Shown: positions 34,491 to 43,413 of the stretch, in pieces
Position numbering within the stretch: the stretch's first letter is position 1
Layout: every line of letters begins with the position of its first letter
Notes under the pieces: generated by a model
Told to the model about the DNA's origin: nothing
What the model saw: the letters and a program-made list of their open reading frames with translations, nothing else
Database searches by the model: none
Assembly: GCF_009676955.1 (NCBI RefSeq)
Contig: NZ_CP045696.1
Span: forward strand, 2,995,001 to 3,059,000
Direction: 5' to 3'
Source: Sodaliphilus pleomorphus
GTDB lineage: Bacteria > Bacteroidota > Bacteroidia > Bacteroidales > Muribaculaceae
DNA length: 64,000 nucleotides
Made by a program: the position numbers and the translations under genes

Positions 34491-35904
34491 TGTTGTTGTT
34501 GCTGCTGTTGTTGTTTTCTTTGGGGACGTTGCCCTTGGGCTTGCGGTCGTTGTTGCGCTGCCACCGGTGTTGTTGCCCAGGGCGTTTCTCGCCTTGCTGC
34601 TGGGGCTTGCTGCCTGCATGTTGCTGGGGCTTGCTGTTGCCCTCCTTGCCGGGCTTGCCGCTGCCCTCCTTGCCAGGCTTGCCGCTGCCCTTGCCGGCGC
34701 TTTGCCGGCCACCAGCTTTGCCCTTGGCCTCTTTGGCGCCCTTGCCTGCGCCTTTGCCTTTCGGCTTTTTCTTTTTGTCGAAGCGGTTGATGGCATCCTG
34801 GCCCAGGATGTCGCCAAAGGCCTTGCGCTCGGCCTTCTGTGCCTCGCCTTCGGGGTTGAGTTGCTCGGGCTTGACGCCGTTCTTGTTGAGGGCTATCACC
34901 TCAAAGGCGCGGTCGGCCTTGATGGTCACCAGGTTGGCTGGTGTCGACTTGTCGGTCGAGTAGGTGATCTCGCGCTTAAACAGGTCGGCCTTAAACTGGT
35001 AGTAGGTGTTGTCCTTGGTTTCCAGCCGGGCGTCTTTGGGTGGCATTTTCCTGGAGGCCTCGACATAGCCGTCGACCTCAAAGTTGATGCAGCACTTGAG
35101 CTTGGCGCACTGGCCAGCCAGCTTCTGGGGGTTGAGCGAGATGTCTTGGTAGCGTGCTGCACTGGTAGCGACCGACACAAAGTTGGTCATCCAGCTGGCA
35201 CAGCACAGCGGGCGCCCGCAGGGCCCGATGCCGCCTATGCGGCCAGCCTCCTGGCGTGCCCCTATCTGCTTCATCTCGACGCGTATCTTGAACACGTCGG
35301 CCAGCACCTTGATGAGCTGGCGAAAGTCGACGCGCTCGTCGGCGATATAGTAGAATATGGCCTTGTTACCGTCGCCCTGGTACTCGACATCGCCTATCTT
35401 CATCTTTAGCTTGAGGTCGGCGGCAATCTTGCGCGAGCGTATCATCGTGTCGTTTTCCTTGGCCTTGGCTGCCTCAAAGCGCTCGAGGTCGGCAGGTTTG
35501 GCCACGCGGAATACACGCAGTATCTCATAGTCGGGCCTCAAGTTGGCCTTCTTCATCTGCAATTTCACAAGGCGCCCCATCATCGACACGCGCCCAATGT
35601 CGTGGCCGGGGTTGGCCTCCACGGCCACCATGTCGCCCACCTTGAGCGGCAGGTGAGCGCTGTTGCGGTAGAAGCCCTTGCGCGTGTTCTTGAAATGCAC
35701 CTCCACGATGTCGTATTTGCTGTCCTCGCCAGGTATGTCGGCCAGGTAGTTGGTGCATTGCAAGTTGCAACGGGCGTCGCCATAGCAGCTCTCGCACGAG
35801 CAGTGGCTGCACGTGAGGCACTTCGATTCTTGCCCCTTGGCAGTCGCTGCCTTGCCCTCGATGCCGTGTTGCAACGCTTGTTGTCTGTCAGTTTCTTTTG
35901 TCAT
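34456..35904 (-). CDS. ricT: PSP1/RicT-like protein (YaaT family)
   Basis: A 482-aa protein. A Cys cluster (CLTCSHCSCESCYGDARC) precedes the PSP1 domain with GRVSMMGRLVKLQMKK, FRQLIKVLADVFKIRVEM, GIGPCGRPLCCASWM and KLKCCINFE. In Bacillus the homologue RicT joins an iron-sulfur complex affecting RNA processing with RNase Y; here rny lies directly upstream, which fits. The last ~110 residues are a low-complexity Lys/Gly/Gln/Asn tail (repeats of GKPGKEGS, then QQ and N runs) likely disordered. ATG 35904 (MTKETDRQQ) was preferred over one seven codons earlier. Confidence 0.88.
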   Translation of the reverse strand: MTKETDRQQALQHGIEGKAATAKGQESKCLTCSHCSCESCYGDARCNLQCTNYLADIPGEDSKYDIVEVHFKNTRKGFYRNSAHLPLKVGDMVAVEANPGHDIGRVSMMGRLVKLQMKKANLRPDYEILRVFRVAKPADLERFEAAKAKENDTMIRSRKIAADLKLKMKIGDVEYQGDGNKAIFYYIADERVDFRQLIKVLADVFKIRVEMKQIGARQEAGRIGGIGPCGRPLCCASWMTNFVSVATSAARYQDISLNPQKLAGQCAKLKCCINFEVDGYVEASRKMPPKDARLETKDNTYYQFKADLFKREITYSTDKSTPANLVTIKADRAFEVIALNKNGVKPEQLNPEGEAQKAERKAFGDILGQDAINRFDKKKKPKGKGAGKGAKEAKGKAGGRQSAGKGSGKPGKEGSGKPGKEGNSKPQQHAGSKPQQQGEKRPGQQHRWQRNNDRKPKGNVPKENNNSSNNNNAPKANQENKE

Positions 35905-35954
35905 GTTCCTTATCCAGTGGTTCAAAAATGATAGTTGTAGTCAATACCCATTTT

Positions 35955-37496
35955 TTATTTAGCGAAGCTCACGGCACGTGTCTCACGTATCACGGTGATT
36001 CTCACTTGTCCTGGATAGGTCATCTCGTCTTGTATCTTTTGTGCTATCTCGTTGCTCAGTTTCTCGGTCTCGGCATCGCTTATCTTGTCGGCGCCCACAA
36101 TCACGCGCAGCTCACGGCCGGCCTGTATGGCATAGGTCTTGATCACGCCGGGGTAGCTCAGGGCCAGGTGCTCAAGGTCGTTGAGGCGCTTGATGTAGGC
36201 TTCAACCACCTCGCGACGTGCACCGGGACGTGCACCCGAAATGGCGTCGCACACTTGCACGATGGGGGCATACATGCTTGTTGCCTCCTGCTCGTCGTGG
36301 TGAGCGCCTATGGCGTTGCATATGTCGGGCTTCTCCTTGTATTTCTCGGCCAGCTTCATGCCCAGTATTGCGTGTGGCAGCTCGGGCTCGTCGTCGGGCA
36401 CCTTGCCTATGTCGTGCAGCAGGCCGGCGCGGCGTGCCTTCTTGGGGTTCAAGCCCAGCTCGCTGGCCATGATGGCGCACAGGTTGGCCGTCTCGCGCGA
36501 GTGCTGCAGCAGGTTCTGCCCATAGCTCGAGCGGTATTTCATCTTGCCTATGAGGCGTATCAGCTCGGGGTGCAGGCCGTGGATGCCCATATCGATGGCG
36601 GTGCGCTTGCCCGTCTCGATGATTTCGTCCTCTACCTGCTTCTTCACCTTGGCCACAACCTCCTCGATGCGGGCCGGGTGGATGCGGCCGTCGGCCACCA
36701 GCTGGTGCAGGGCCAGGCGGGCAATCTCGCGGCGCACGGGGTCGAAGCCCGAGAGCACGATGGCCTCGGGCGTGTCGTCGACGATCACCTCAACGCCAGT
36801 GGCAGCCTCCAGGGCCCTGATGTTGCGCCCCTCGCGGCCTATGATGCGGCCCTTGATGTCGTCGTTGTCGATGTGAAACACGGTCACGGCATTCTCGATG
36901 GCCGTCTCGGTGGCCACGCGCTGTATCGTCTCAACCACGATTTTCTTGGCCTCCTTGTTGGCCGTGAGCTTGGCATCGTCCATGATGTCGTTGATGTAGC
37001 TGGCGGCAGCCGTCTTGGCCTCGTCCTTGAGCGACTCGATGAGCTTCTTCTTGGCTTCTTCGGCCGAGAGGCCGCTCACGTGCTCGAGCGTGTCGCGCAC
37101 GCTCTTCTCCATCTTGTCTATCTCCTTGCGGCGGTCGTCGAGCAGGGCATTTTGGTTTTCGAGAGCGCGCTTCTGCTCTTCGTTCTCGTTCTTTTTGCGC
37201 TGCAGCTCGCCTTGCTGCTGGTTGAGCTGTATCTCGCGCTGCTTCTGCTTGGCCTCGCTGGCCTGCACCTTGGCCAGGCGGGCGTTGGCCTGTTTTTCGG
37301 CCTCGCTCTTGATTTGCAGCCCCTGCTCCTTGCCTTTTATCACTTCGTTGTTCTTCAGCACCTCGGCCTCGAGTTTGGCTTTCTCCAGGATGGAGTTGGC
37401 GGCCGATTTTGCGTTCTTTCTCGTCACAGCCAGGGCAATGCCCGCGCCAGCGGCCAGGGCAACGACTGCAATCACTATGTAAATCACTATATCCAT
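35955..37496 (-). CDS. rny: ribonuclease Y
   Basis: A 513-aa membrane-anchored endoribonuclease that starts mRNA decay. An N-terminal membrane helix ([20 protein letters not shown]) is followed by a long coiled coil (residues about 35-190). Next come a KH RNA-binding domain ([18 protein letters not shown]) and an HD domain (LLHDIGKV). Length and order are standard. It lies between zapA and ricT on the same strand. Confidence 0.96.
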   Translation of the reverse strand: MDIVIYIVIAVVALAAGAGIALAVTRKNAKSAANSILEKAKLEAEVLKNNEVIKGKEQGLQIKSEAEKQANARLAKVQASEAKQKQREIQLNQQQGELQRKKNENEEQKRALENQNALLDDRRKEIDKMEKSVRDTLEHVSGLSAEEAKKKLIESLKDEAKTAAASYINDIMDDAKLTANKEAKKIVVETIQRVATETAIENAVTVFHIDNDDIKGRIIGREGRNIRALEAATGVEVIVDDTPEAIVLSGFDPVRREIARLALHQLVADGRIHPARIEEVVAKVKKQVEDEIIETGKRTAIDMGIHGLHPELIRLIGKMKYRSSYGQNLLQHSRETANLCAIMASELGLNPKKARRAGLLHDIGKVPDDEPELPHAILGMKLAEKYKEKPDICNAIGAHHDEQEATSMYAPIVQVCDAISGARPGARREVVEAYIKRLNDLEHLALSYPGVIKTYAIQAGRELRVIVGADKISDAETEKLSNEIAQKIQDEMTYPGQVRITVIRETRAVSFAK

Positions 37497-37539
37497 TTAG
37501 ATGTAATAAAATTAATTTTTTAATATATATAAACAAAAT

Positions 37540-37700
37540 GCACCTCCTTGCTCGCGCCTTGGTCGTAACTCCAAGTCGTGGTCAAGTGGTGCAGGAACCT
37601 TTCTTTCTCTCTTTTCTTTCAACCTCCTGATATCCCCCTGGGACGTGGCCCGCCCCGCTCGCTTGCAGGGAGCCTGTGGCCTCGGCCCGTGGGGTGAGAA
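37540..37700 (-). ncRNA. candidate structured RNA between zapA and rny (6S-like position)
   Basis: About 200 bp of GC-rich, non-coding sequence in an otherwise tightly packed operon. On the minus strand the 3' part folds as TGCACC-TTG-CTTGG, loop AGTTACGA, CCAAG-CAA-GGTGCA, followed by TTTTG. In gammaproteobacteria the 6S RNA gene is next to zapA, so a 6S RNA is a candidate. The 5' half (GC-rich, with GGCCGAGGCC) was not resolved into the 6S fold. It could instead be an intercistronic processing or terminator element. Confidence 0.35.
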
Positions 37701-37701
37701 G

Positions 37702-38001
37702 TCATATCTTGATGACAATGTCGTCGAGTTTCTTCTCAAAGTCGGCCAGATATTCGCTCGTGGCCATGTTCTCCCGGTACACTTGCGCATAGAGCCGTGC
37801 AAACTGGAAGGCCACCCTCGCCATCACCTCTTCCGACGAGCTCGTGTTGCGAAATCGCAGCATCCACTTGTTCCACAACGTGTTCACAAGTTTCTCGGCC
37901 TCGCGGTAGCGTGGCTCCTCGTCGCGGTCGATGCTCAGCGACAAGGGCTTTACATCGGCGAGTCGTATCGTTATGTTCAGTTTATCGTCAGTCGTTGCCA
38001 T
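37702..38001 (-). CDS. zapA: cell division protein ZapA
   Basis: A 99-aa protein with the ZapA layout. A short N-terminal beta/alpha domain (LNITIRLADVKPLSLSIDRD, EEPRYREAEKLVNTLW) precedes a C-terminal helix (FARLYAQVYRENMATSEYLA) that forms the coiled coil. It bundles FtsZ filaments at the division site. It overlaps the same operon as the upstream coiled-coil protein (6-bp gap) and rny. Confidence 0.9.
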   Translation of the reverse strand: MATTDDKLNITIRLADVKPLSLSIDRDEEPRYREAEKLVNTLWNKWMLRFRNTSSSEEVMARVAFQFARLYAQVYRENMATSEYLADFEKKLDDIVIKI

Positions 38002-38007
38002 ATAGCA

Positions 38008-38301
38008 TCATTCGTTCAGCTGATTGATGCAACGGTCAATATCCCGCACCAATGTGGAGATCATGCTTCTCACCTGAGCCGCTTTCTCGGGGTCGGGAGC
38101 AACGGCGCGGGCCATCTTCATGTACTCGTTGTCCTGCCGCAAGGCCTCATTCTCCTTGCGCAGCCGCTCGTTGTCCTCCTCCACAAGCTCAAGCTTCACC
38201 TCAAGTTCCTCCTTCTCACCACTGAGCACGCGGTATTTCTCAATCAAAATGTTGCTTTTGTTGATGATGCGATCCAGAGTATCTTGCAGTTCCGAAGCCA
38301 T
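38008..38301 (-). CDS. small coiled-coil protein upstream of zapA
   Basis: A 97-aa protein, almost entirely coiled coil (EKEELEVKLELVEEDNERLR, then KENEALRQDNEYMKMAR). Position directly before zapA and shape suggest a division-associated partner, comparable to ZapB, but sequence similarity to ZapB is not evident. A TAATTTTG box (minus, 38320-38327) lies 18 bp upstream and probably drives the operon. Confidence 0.75.
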   Translation of the reverse strand: MASELQDTLDRIINKSNILIEKYRVLSGEKEELEVKLELVEEDNERLRKENEALRQDNEYMKMARAVAPDPEKAAQVRSMISTLVRDIDRCINQLNE

Positions 38302-38527
38302 TTTACTCCAATTAATTCACAAAATTAACAAAAAAATCGGAATCTCGCTCACTTCCGCCTCTAAATCTTTCATCCCCCACCCATTTTTTTCAATGGCAGT
38401 GATACTTATTGCGCATATGAATATAGCAACTATAATGAAAACTTGTTTGAAGTTTAACCGGCTTTTCGCTCCTACCTCTGTCTTTCTTAAAAAATATTGA
38501 GGCTACATCCATGTGGATTCGAGTTAC
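38302..38527. other. intergenic region, little recognised
   Basis: 226 bp between the zapA operon start and the end of the TerB-like gene. Apart from the TAATTTTG box at 38320-38327 (minus) nothing could be identified. Confidence 0.4.
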
Positions 38528-39010
38528 TTAATCAAATTTTTTTATTTCTTTTAATGAAATTTTTGCGAAGTGCGTATCAGTATCCCAATCGAGTTTGTCG
38601 TTTGTCTGTATGTCGGGCAACAGCAGGTCCTCTTTGTCGGGATGCTCTTTTAGTATTGCTTCGTCGCCTATGGAGAGACGCGAGCGTATTTTCTTGAAAA
38701 ATTTCACTTCGGAATACTCAATGCGATTGTCGGCTTCGATCGACTGTATCGCCAAGTCTGCTATCATCAATTGTTCCTGGTTGGAAAGTTTTGCCTCGCC
38801 CAAATCGCTAAGGTAGGACTGAAGGAACCTTGCACCATTCTCGTTGATTTCGGCAATCCACTCATTGAGGAGTTCTTCTACTTCAAGGTCATCAAATGTG
38901 TTGCTTGTTGATGCCATATTACGTATCAGTTCTACTTCTTCGTTTGCAATATCGCCATCGCAGGCAATACAGCAGAAGATAGTTTTTAGATATAATTCTT
39001 TTGTATTCAT
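38528..39010 (-). CDS. TerB-like protein, last gene of the Hsp70/kinase-AAA operon
   Basis: A 160-aa acidic, helical protein. The pair of acidic motifs ACDGDIANEEVELI (residues about 16-30) and EADNRIEYSEVKFFKKI (about 92-108) is characteristic of the TerB fold, whose acidic sites can bind metal. TerB-like domains recur in bacterial stress and envelope-signalling systems. It starts 12 bp after the kinase-AAA+ gene and is clearly part of the same transcript. It may act as an adaptor for that ATPase; this is inferred from position only. Confidence 0.7.
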   Translation of the reverse strand: MNTKELYLKTIFCCIACDGDIANEEVELIRNMASTSNTFDDLEVEELLNEWIAEINENGARFLQSYLSDLGEAKLSNQEQLMIADLAIQSIEADNRIEYSEVKFFKKIRSRLSIGDEAILKEHPDKEDLLLPDIQTNDKLDWDTDTHFAKISLKEIKKFD

Positions 39011-39022
39011 GATTTTACTGTT

Positions 39023-40795
39023 TTATTCAAAGCCAATGCGAGGTCTTCTCTCCACTGGAGTTTTACCTTCCATTTGTTGTCTCATTTTATCATATTTTTC
39101 TAATTCTGAAGCAGTTAGAGACGGAGTCGTCTGCTCAATTTCTTCTTCCAGAATTTGCATTGTAATTCGGCTGTGATTTTTAAGCGCTTTGCGTGCAGCA
39201 TCGTTCACTATTTTGCTTATGTCGGCCGATACATAGTTTGCCGTCAGGTCGGCAAGATGGCTGTAATCTAAGCCGAAATCGTAGGGGCGTTTAGACAAAT
39301 ACAGCTTGAAGAGGGCTTCGCGGGCACTCTTGTCGGGCACACCAACGTAGTACTTGTTTTCCAGCCGTCCTGACCTGAGTATTGCAGGGTCTATCATATC
39401 GGGGTAGTTGGTTGCCCCGACGACAAACACTCCTTTCTCGCCTGTCCTGTCCATCTGAGCCAACATTTCATTTACAGCACTTCGCGACATCTCATGCACA
39501 TCGCTGTGTCGATCAGGAACAAGCTCGTTGATCTCGTCGATAAAGATGATGGTGGGTGCATTTTCCTCGGCATCTTTAAATAGCTGAGCGATATTTTCCT
39601 GTGTAGCATTTACATAGCGGCTTTTCAATGTGGCGGGGGTGATGCAGATGAAGTTAAAGCCTACTTCCTCGGCAAAATGTTTAGCAAAGAATGTTTTGCC
39701 ACATCCCGGTGGGCCATAAAGCAGCATGCCGTTGGGTATCGTTACGCCATAGCGCCGATATTCCTCGGGATTATTCAAGGGCTCAATGATTTCTTCCATC
39801 ATTTGGCGTTTCAAGTTGTCCATGCCGGCGATGGCTGCAAATCCCTCTCCCTCCCTCTTGGTGGGTTTAGCGATAGTTGCCTTTGACGAGTCCTGCTGCG
39901 ACATAATTTTCCGCTTGGTTGACTGTTTGTCAACTTTTATTTCTCCGTCGATGGCTTTTATAAATTCATCGGCTGTCTGGAAGCGGTCTTCGGCATCGTA
40001 GCTCAGCGCTTTAGCAATCGTATTTTTCAGTTGGTCATCAAGCTCGTACTTGTCGAGGTCGTTGAGCTCAAGTTCTTTGTCACGTTCCGACAATATGCTG
40101 TCGATGTCGTCTTGATTGTGGCTTTTGTCGATGTCTATAAACCATGGCAGTTCGCCATAGAGCAATTGATACATCATCACTCCAACTGAATATAAATCAG
40201 TCTGGACCGAGCTCACCCCCGAAAATCTTTCGGGGGCAAGATAGAAGGGGTTCAGGTCTTCCAAGTTTGGCTTGGCTGGTCTTTGGTTCAAGAATCGGGC
40301 TTTGCCAAAGTCAATGAGTTTCAAGTCTTGCAAGTCACCCACAAGATTCAACAGCACGTTCTGAATTGTAACCTCATTGTGAATGATGGGCACTGGCAAA
40401 GAGTGCAGAAATAACAATGCCGACAATACCGATTTTGCAATGGTCTTAATCTCATAAACACTGAAGTTGCCATCTCTGATGATGCGTTGAGACAGCGTCT
40501 CTCCGCTCACAAATTCAGTCACAATCCATGTATACTGGCTGCCGCCCATTATCATGCTTCCTGAGTCGATATAGCGACACAGGTTGTGATGTTTCAATTG
40601 CTTGGTAGCCTCTACCTCTACCACTCTTCCCTCATCGTCAATCTGATTGCGGTTGAGCTTTGAGTTGTTTATGAGCTTCAGAAAACGAGTTTTGCCATCG
40701 GCATCTCGCACACGGTAGGTCTCGGCATAGGCACCCTGCTTATGCGGGAATACTACTGTGAATGAATCTATTTTATCGTTCTTCTTGAAATGCAT
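39023..40795 (-). CDS. protein kinase-like domain fused to an AAA+ ATPase
   Basis: A 590-aa cytoplasmic protein. Residues 10-280 are a Ser/Thr kinase fold: Lys40 in RFLKLI, DFG as IDFGKAR (Asp162), APE as YLAPERF, and DLYSVGVMMYQLLYGELPW. The catalytic loop reads HNEVTIQN (139-146), so the usual Asp and Lys of HRDxK are Glu and Thr; it may be a pseudokinase or an atypical enzyme. Residues 315-570 are an AAA+ domain like FtsH/Cdc48: Walker A GPPGCGKT (361-368), Walker B IIFIDEI, sensor ATNYPD and an arginine-finger-like LRSGR. It sits 69 bp behind the Hsp70 gene. The fusion suggests that ligand binding or phosphorylation state gates a remodelling ATPase. Confidence 0.88.
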   Translation of the reverse strand: MHFKKNDKIDSFTVVFPHKQGAYAETYRVRDADGKTRFLKLINNSKLNRNQIDDEGRVVEVEATKQLKHHNLCRYIDSGSMIMGGSQYTWIVTEFVSGETLSQRIIRDGNFSVYEIKTIAKSVLSALLFLHSLPVPIIHNEVTIQNVLLNLVGDLQDLKLIDFGKARFLNQRPAKPNLEDLNPFYLAPERFSGVSSVQTDLYSVGVMMYQLLYGELPWFIDIDKSHNQDDIDSILSERDKELELNDLDKYELDDQLKNTIAKALSYDAEDRFQTADEFIKAIDGEIKVDKQSTKRKIMSQQDSSKATIAKPTKREGEGFAAIAGMDNLKRQMMEEIIEPLNNPEEYRRYGVTIPNGMLLYGPPGCGKTFFAKHFAEEVGFNFICITPATLKSRYVNATQENIAQLFKDAEENAPTIIFIDEINELVPDRHSDVHEMSRSAVNEMLAQMDRTGEKGVFVVGATNYPDMIDPAILRSGRLENKYYVGVPDKSAREALFKLYLSKRPYDFGLDYSHLADLTANYVSADISKIVNDAARKALKNHSRITMQILEEEIEQTTPSLTASELEKYDKMRQQMEGKTPVERRPRIGFE

Positions 40796-40864
40796 ATCTC
40801 AAGTTTCAATGTTGTGTCAATGTAAAAATGAAACATTCATGCAATCAATGGCTTGATGCGATCG

Positions 40865-43399
40865 CTATTTCAGCAGGCCTCCTGCATTCTGGGCCTCTTC
40901 GTTGGGCATCAAGTTGATTAACTCGCGCACGATGGGAAGGAGCGTTTCGGCCGATGGCTGGTCGTTGATTTTTTCTAATCCATTGTTGATGAGCTGTCGG
41001 GCACGTGACGAGTCTTTCCAGCGTATTGATCCAAATCGTCTGTGGCAGTCGTTGATGAGGCCCATGCATTGATACACCATAGTCAAGTGCACAAAGAGTG
41101 AGGTGATTTGTTCGAGCACTTCATGCGCAAGCTTTGTGTCTTGAGCGCGGATGACGTTGTCTACTTGCGTGCGAATTTGATTGACCAGTTGACCAGTTTT
41201 CTCGTTGCCCAGGTCATGTTGGGCCGACTCGAGACGGTCAAACTCTTCACGCAGCGTCTTCTCCATGCGTTGCCACTCGGTGCTGTCTTCAAGCTCCTCG
41301 ATCTTGCGCAGCAGCTCCTTCAAGTTAGATTGCGTTCTCATGGGGTCGTTTCCATTTGAAGCCAGTTCTCTCACGTCGTCGAGATGCTTGTTCAGTTCGT
41401 CTACGGGGATGCCCGATTCGGCCAATGTGTTGATGCTGCGTTGGGCCGGAGCGAGCTCCTTGTTTACCCACGCAATGGCATCTTCGGCCGACTCTCGCTT
41501 GCTCAAGTCAAGCTCTTTCTTCACCGTGAAATCGGCATCCGGAAAATACACCTCCATGGTCATCATCTCCGAAGAGTCTACCTTGAGCGTGATCTCGGCA
41601 CTTGAGTTCTCGGGGATGAGTTGCTCCACATCGTCGCCTGTCACAGTCACACTTGAAATTTGCGTGTACAGAGCAGCAGTCTTCCCTTCGGCCTCCAGAC
41701 CCGAGACTTGATATACGGGTATCGAGAGAACATCGGCTGGGACACCCGGGCGTAAAGCTTGGGTTGTTTTGCGGCCGTTTACAACGCCCACTGCAGGCAG
41801 CGGTTTGTTCTTCTCCAATCCCTTGGCAGGAAGAAACACGCCTCGCTTTTTCTGCTCGCTGTAAATTTCAATGCCTATGTTGTAGGGTAGCGGTGCCGCT
41901 CCCACCTTTACACCTTGTATGATTGTGAACTCGGCAGGGAAGGTTTCCACAGCATTGCCCTGCTGGTCATAGGCCTTGATCTTGAAAGTGTTGGGTTTGC
42001 CTTCGAGCAGGAAGGCTTCGATCACATTTCCATTAGCATCGACTGTTGTCCGGTCGCTGCGCCACGCTCCGTCGGCGCGTTGCAGCTCGATCGACAACTC
42101 TGCTGGGCAATTTTGTCCGGTCTTCTTTGGATCGATGCTCACACTCACCCATTCAGATTCTTCTACCGATGTCGACTCAAATCCCACTGTCAAGAATACA
42201 ACATCGTTTTTGGCTTCTTTCTTGATGTCGTCCTCATTGAAATTGGCATCGATGGTAGAGGCATAGAGGGCTGCACCACGAGCAACAGCCGTCATTGGGT
42301 TGATGCTGGTGTCCACGTTGGGTGTCACCTCTTTCTTGAGCATGTCGCGAATGATGGGAGAGTAGGTAGGACCGCCCACAAGGATGAGCGACGACAGGTT
42401 GTCGCCAGTCATTCCGTTTCGCTTTAGCAACGTTTTGCACAAGTCGACGGCTTTTTGGTATTGCTCGCCTATGGCGTCGATGAGTTCGGCCTTGGTAACC
42501 GTGATTTCGAGGTCGATTTCCTCTCCATTGTCGTCTTGCCCCAGGTTCAGGTTGCGATCGTAGGTGGAGTAGTCGGTACTGTCGGCAAACGACAATGCGA
42601 TGCGCATTTCTTCGGCCGGGCCTTTCAATGCGTCCATCAGCGCTCTTTTCTTCCATTCGGTCGTCTTGTAGCTGTCGAGGCTGTAATCTTCCTCCAGTCG
42701 TGGCAGTAATATTTTGGTTACTACCGCTTCGTCAAGATTTTTTCCGCCAAGGTAGTTGTCGCCTTCGGTGTCAAACACGGTGAGAATGCCGTCTTCCACC
42801 TTCACCAGGGCTGCGTCAAATGTGCCGCCACCAAAGTCAAACACAAGCCACTTGCCGTCTTTCTTTTCGCTCGACAACCCATAGGCCATGCAGGCAGCGA
42901 TGGGCTCTTGCAGCAGTTCGCATTGCTTGAAGCCTGCCATGTGAGCGGCTTTCATTGTGGCGTCTTTTTGGATGGCTGTAAACATGGCAGGCACTGTGAT
43001 CACTATCGAGTTTACGGTCTCGTCGTTGATGAGGCTTTTCAATTCTTTCAACACCTCGGCCGAAAGCTCCTCGGGCGAATAGTCGGGTTTGGGCATGTTC
43101 TCGTTAGAATACTTCTTGTCAGAGCCCATTTCGCGTTTAAACTCCAAGTAGCCATATTCTTTGGGTGGCACCCCCTTGCTTAGGGCAGTGATGGCATCGC
43201 TGTAGACCGAGTCTTTTGCCTTCATTCCGATGCGTATCGAGCGGTCGCCTTTCTTGTTCTTTGAGAAGTATACGCACGAGGGGAGTGTGTCCATTAGATT
43301 CTTGGTCTGCTTGATGACCGACTCTCCGTTTTCCATTCTTGCAATAGCCGAGTTGGTTGTACCCAGGTCAATGCCATAATCGATTTTAATTCTTGCCAT
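40865..43399 (-). CDS. large divergent Hsp70 (DnaK-like) chaperone
   Basis: An 844-aa Hsp70, about 200 residues longer than housekeeping DnaK. The nucleotide-binding domain is complete: GIDLGTTNSAIA, LVFDFGGGTFDAALV, LVGGPTYSPIIRDML. It contains an insertion around residues 240-300. After residue ~390 come two beta-sandwich-like stretches rather than the canonical substrate-binding domain, then a helical C-terminus (LNKHLDDVRELASNGNDPMR onward) with no EEVD-type end. It is encoded 14 bp behind a GrpE-like membrane protein and shares an operon with a J-like membrane protein. The likely job is a specialised, membrane-recruited chaperone ATPase. Clients are unknown. Confidence 0.9.
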   Translation of the reverse strand: MARIKIDYGIDLGTTNSAIARMENGESVIKQTKNLMDTLPSCVYFSKNKKGDRSIRIGMKAKDSVYSDAITALSKGVPPKEYGYLEFKREMGSDKKYSNENMPKPDYSPEELSAEVLKELKSLINDETVNSIVITVPAMFTAIQKDATMKAAHMAGFKQCELLQEPIAACMAYGLSSEKKDGKWLVFDFGGGTFDAALVKVEDGILTVFDTEGDNYLGGKNLDEAVVTKILLPRLEEDYSLDSYKTTEWKKRALMDALKGPAEEMRIALSFADSTDYSTYDRNLNLGQDDNGEEIDLEITVTKAELIDAIGEQYQKAVDLCKTLLKRNGMTGDNLSSLILVGGPTYSPIIRDMLKKEVTPNVDTSINPMTAVARGAALYASTIDANFNEDDIKKEAKNDVVFLTVGFESTSVEESEWVSVSIDPKKTGQNCPAELSIELQRADGAWRSDRTTVDANGNVIEAFLLEGKPNTFKIKAYDQQGNAVETFPAEFTIIQGVKVGAAPLPYNIGIEIYSEQKKRGVFLPAKGLEKNKPLPAVGVVNGRKTTQALRPGVPADVLSIPVYQVSGLEAEGKTAALYTQISSVTVTGDDVEQLIPENSSAEITLKVDSSEMMTMEVYFPDADFTVKKELDLSKRESAEDAIAWVNKELAPAQRSINTLAESGIPVDELNKHLDDVRELASNGNDPMRTQSNLKELLRKIEELEDSTEWQRMEKTLREEFDRLESAQHDLGNEKTGQLVNQIRTQVDNVIRAQDTKLAHEVLEQITSLFVHLTMVYQCMGLINDCHRRFGSIRWKDSSRARQLINNGLEKINDQPSAETLLPIVRELINLMPNEEAQNAGGLLK

Positions 43400-43413
43400 A
43401 GTATATGTTTCTT

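Noticed and set aside
35898-37523. 541-codon plus-strand frame opposite rny
   Set aside because: Antisense to ribonuclease Y; Leu/His/Val-rich shadow with no recognisable domain.
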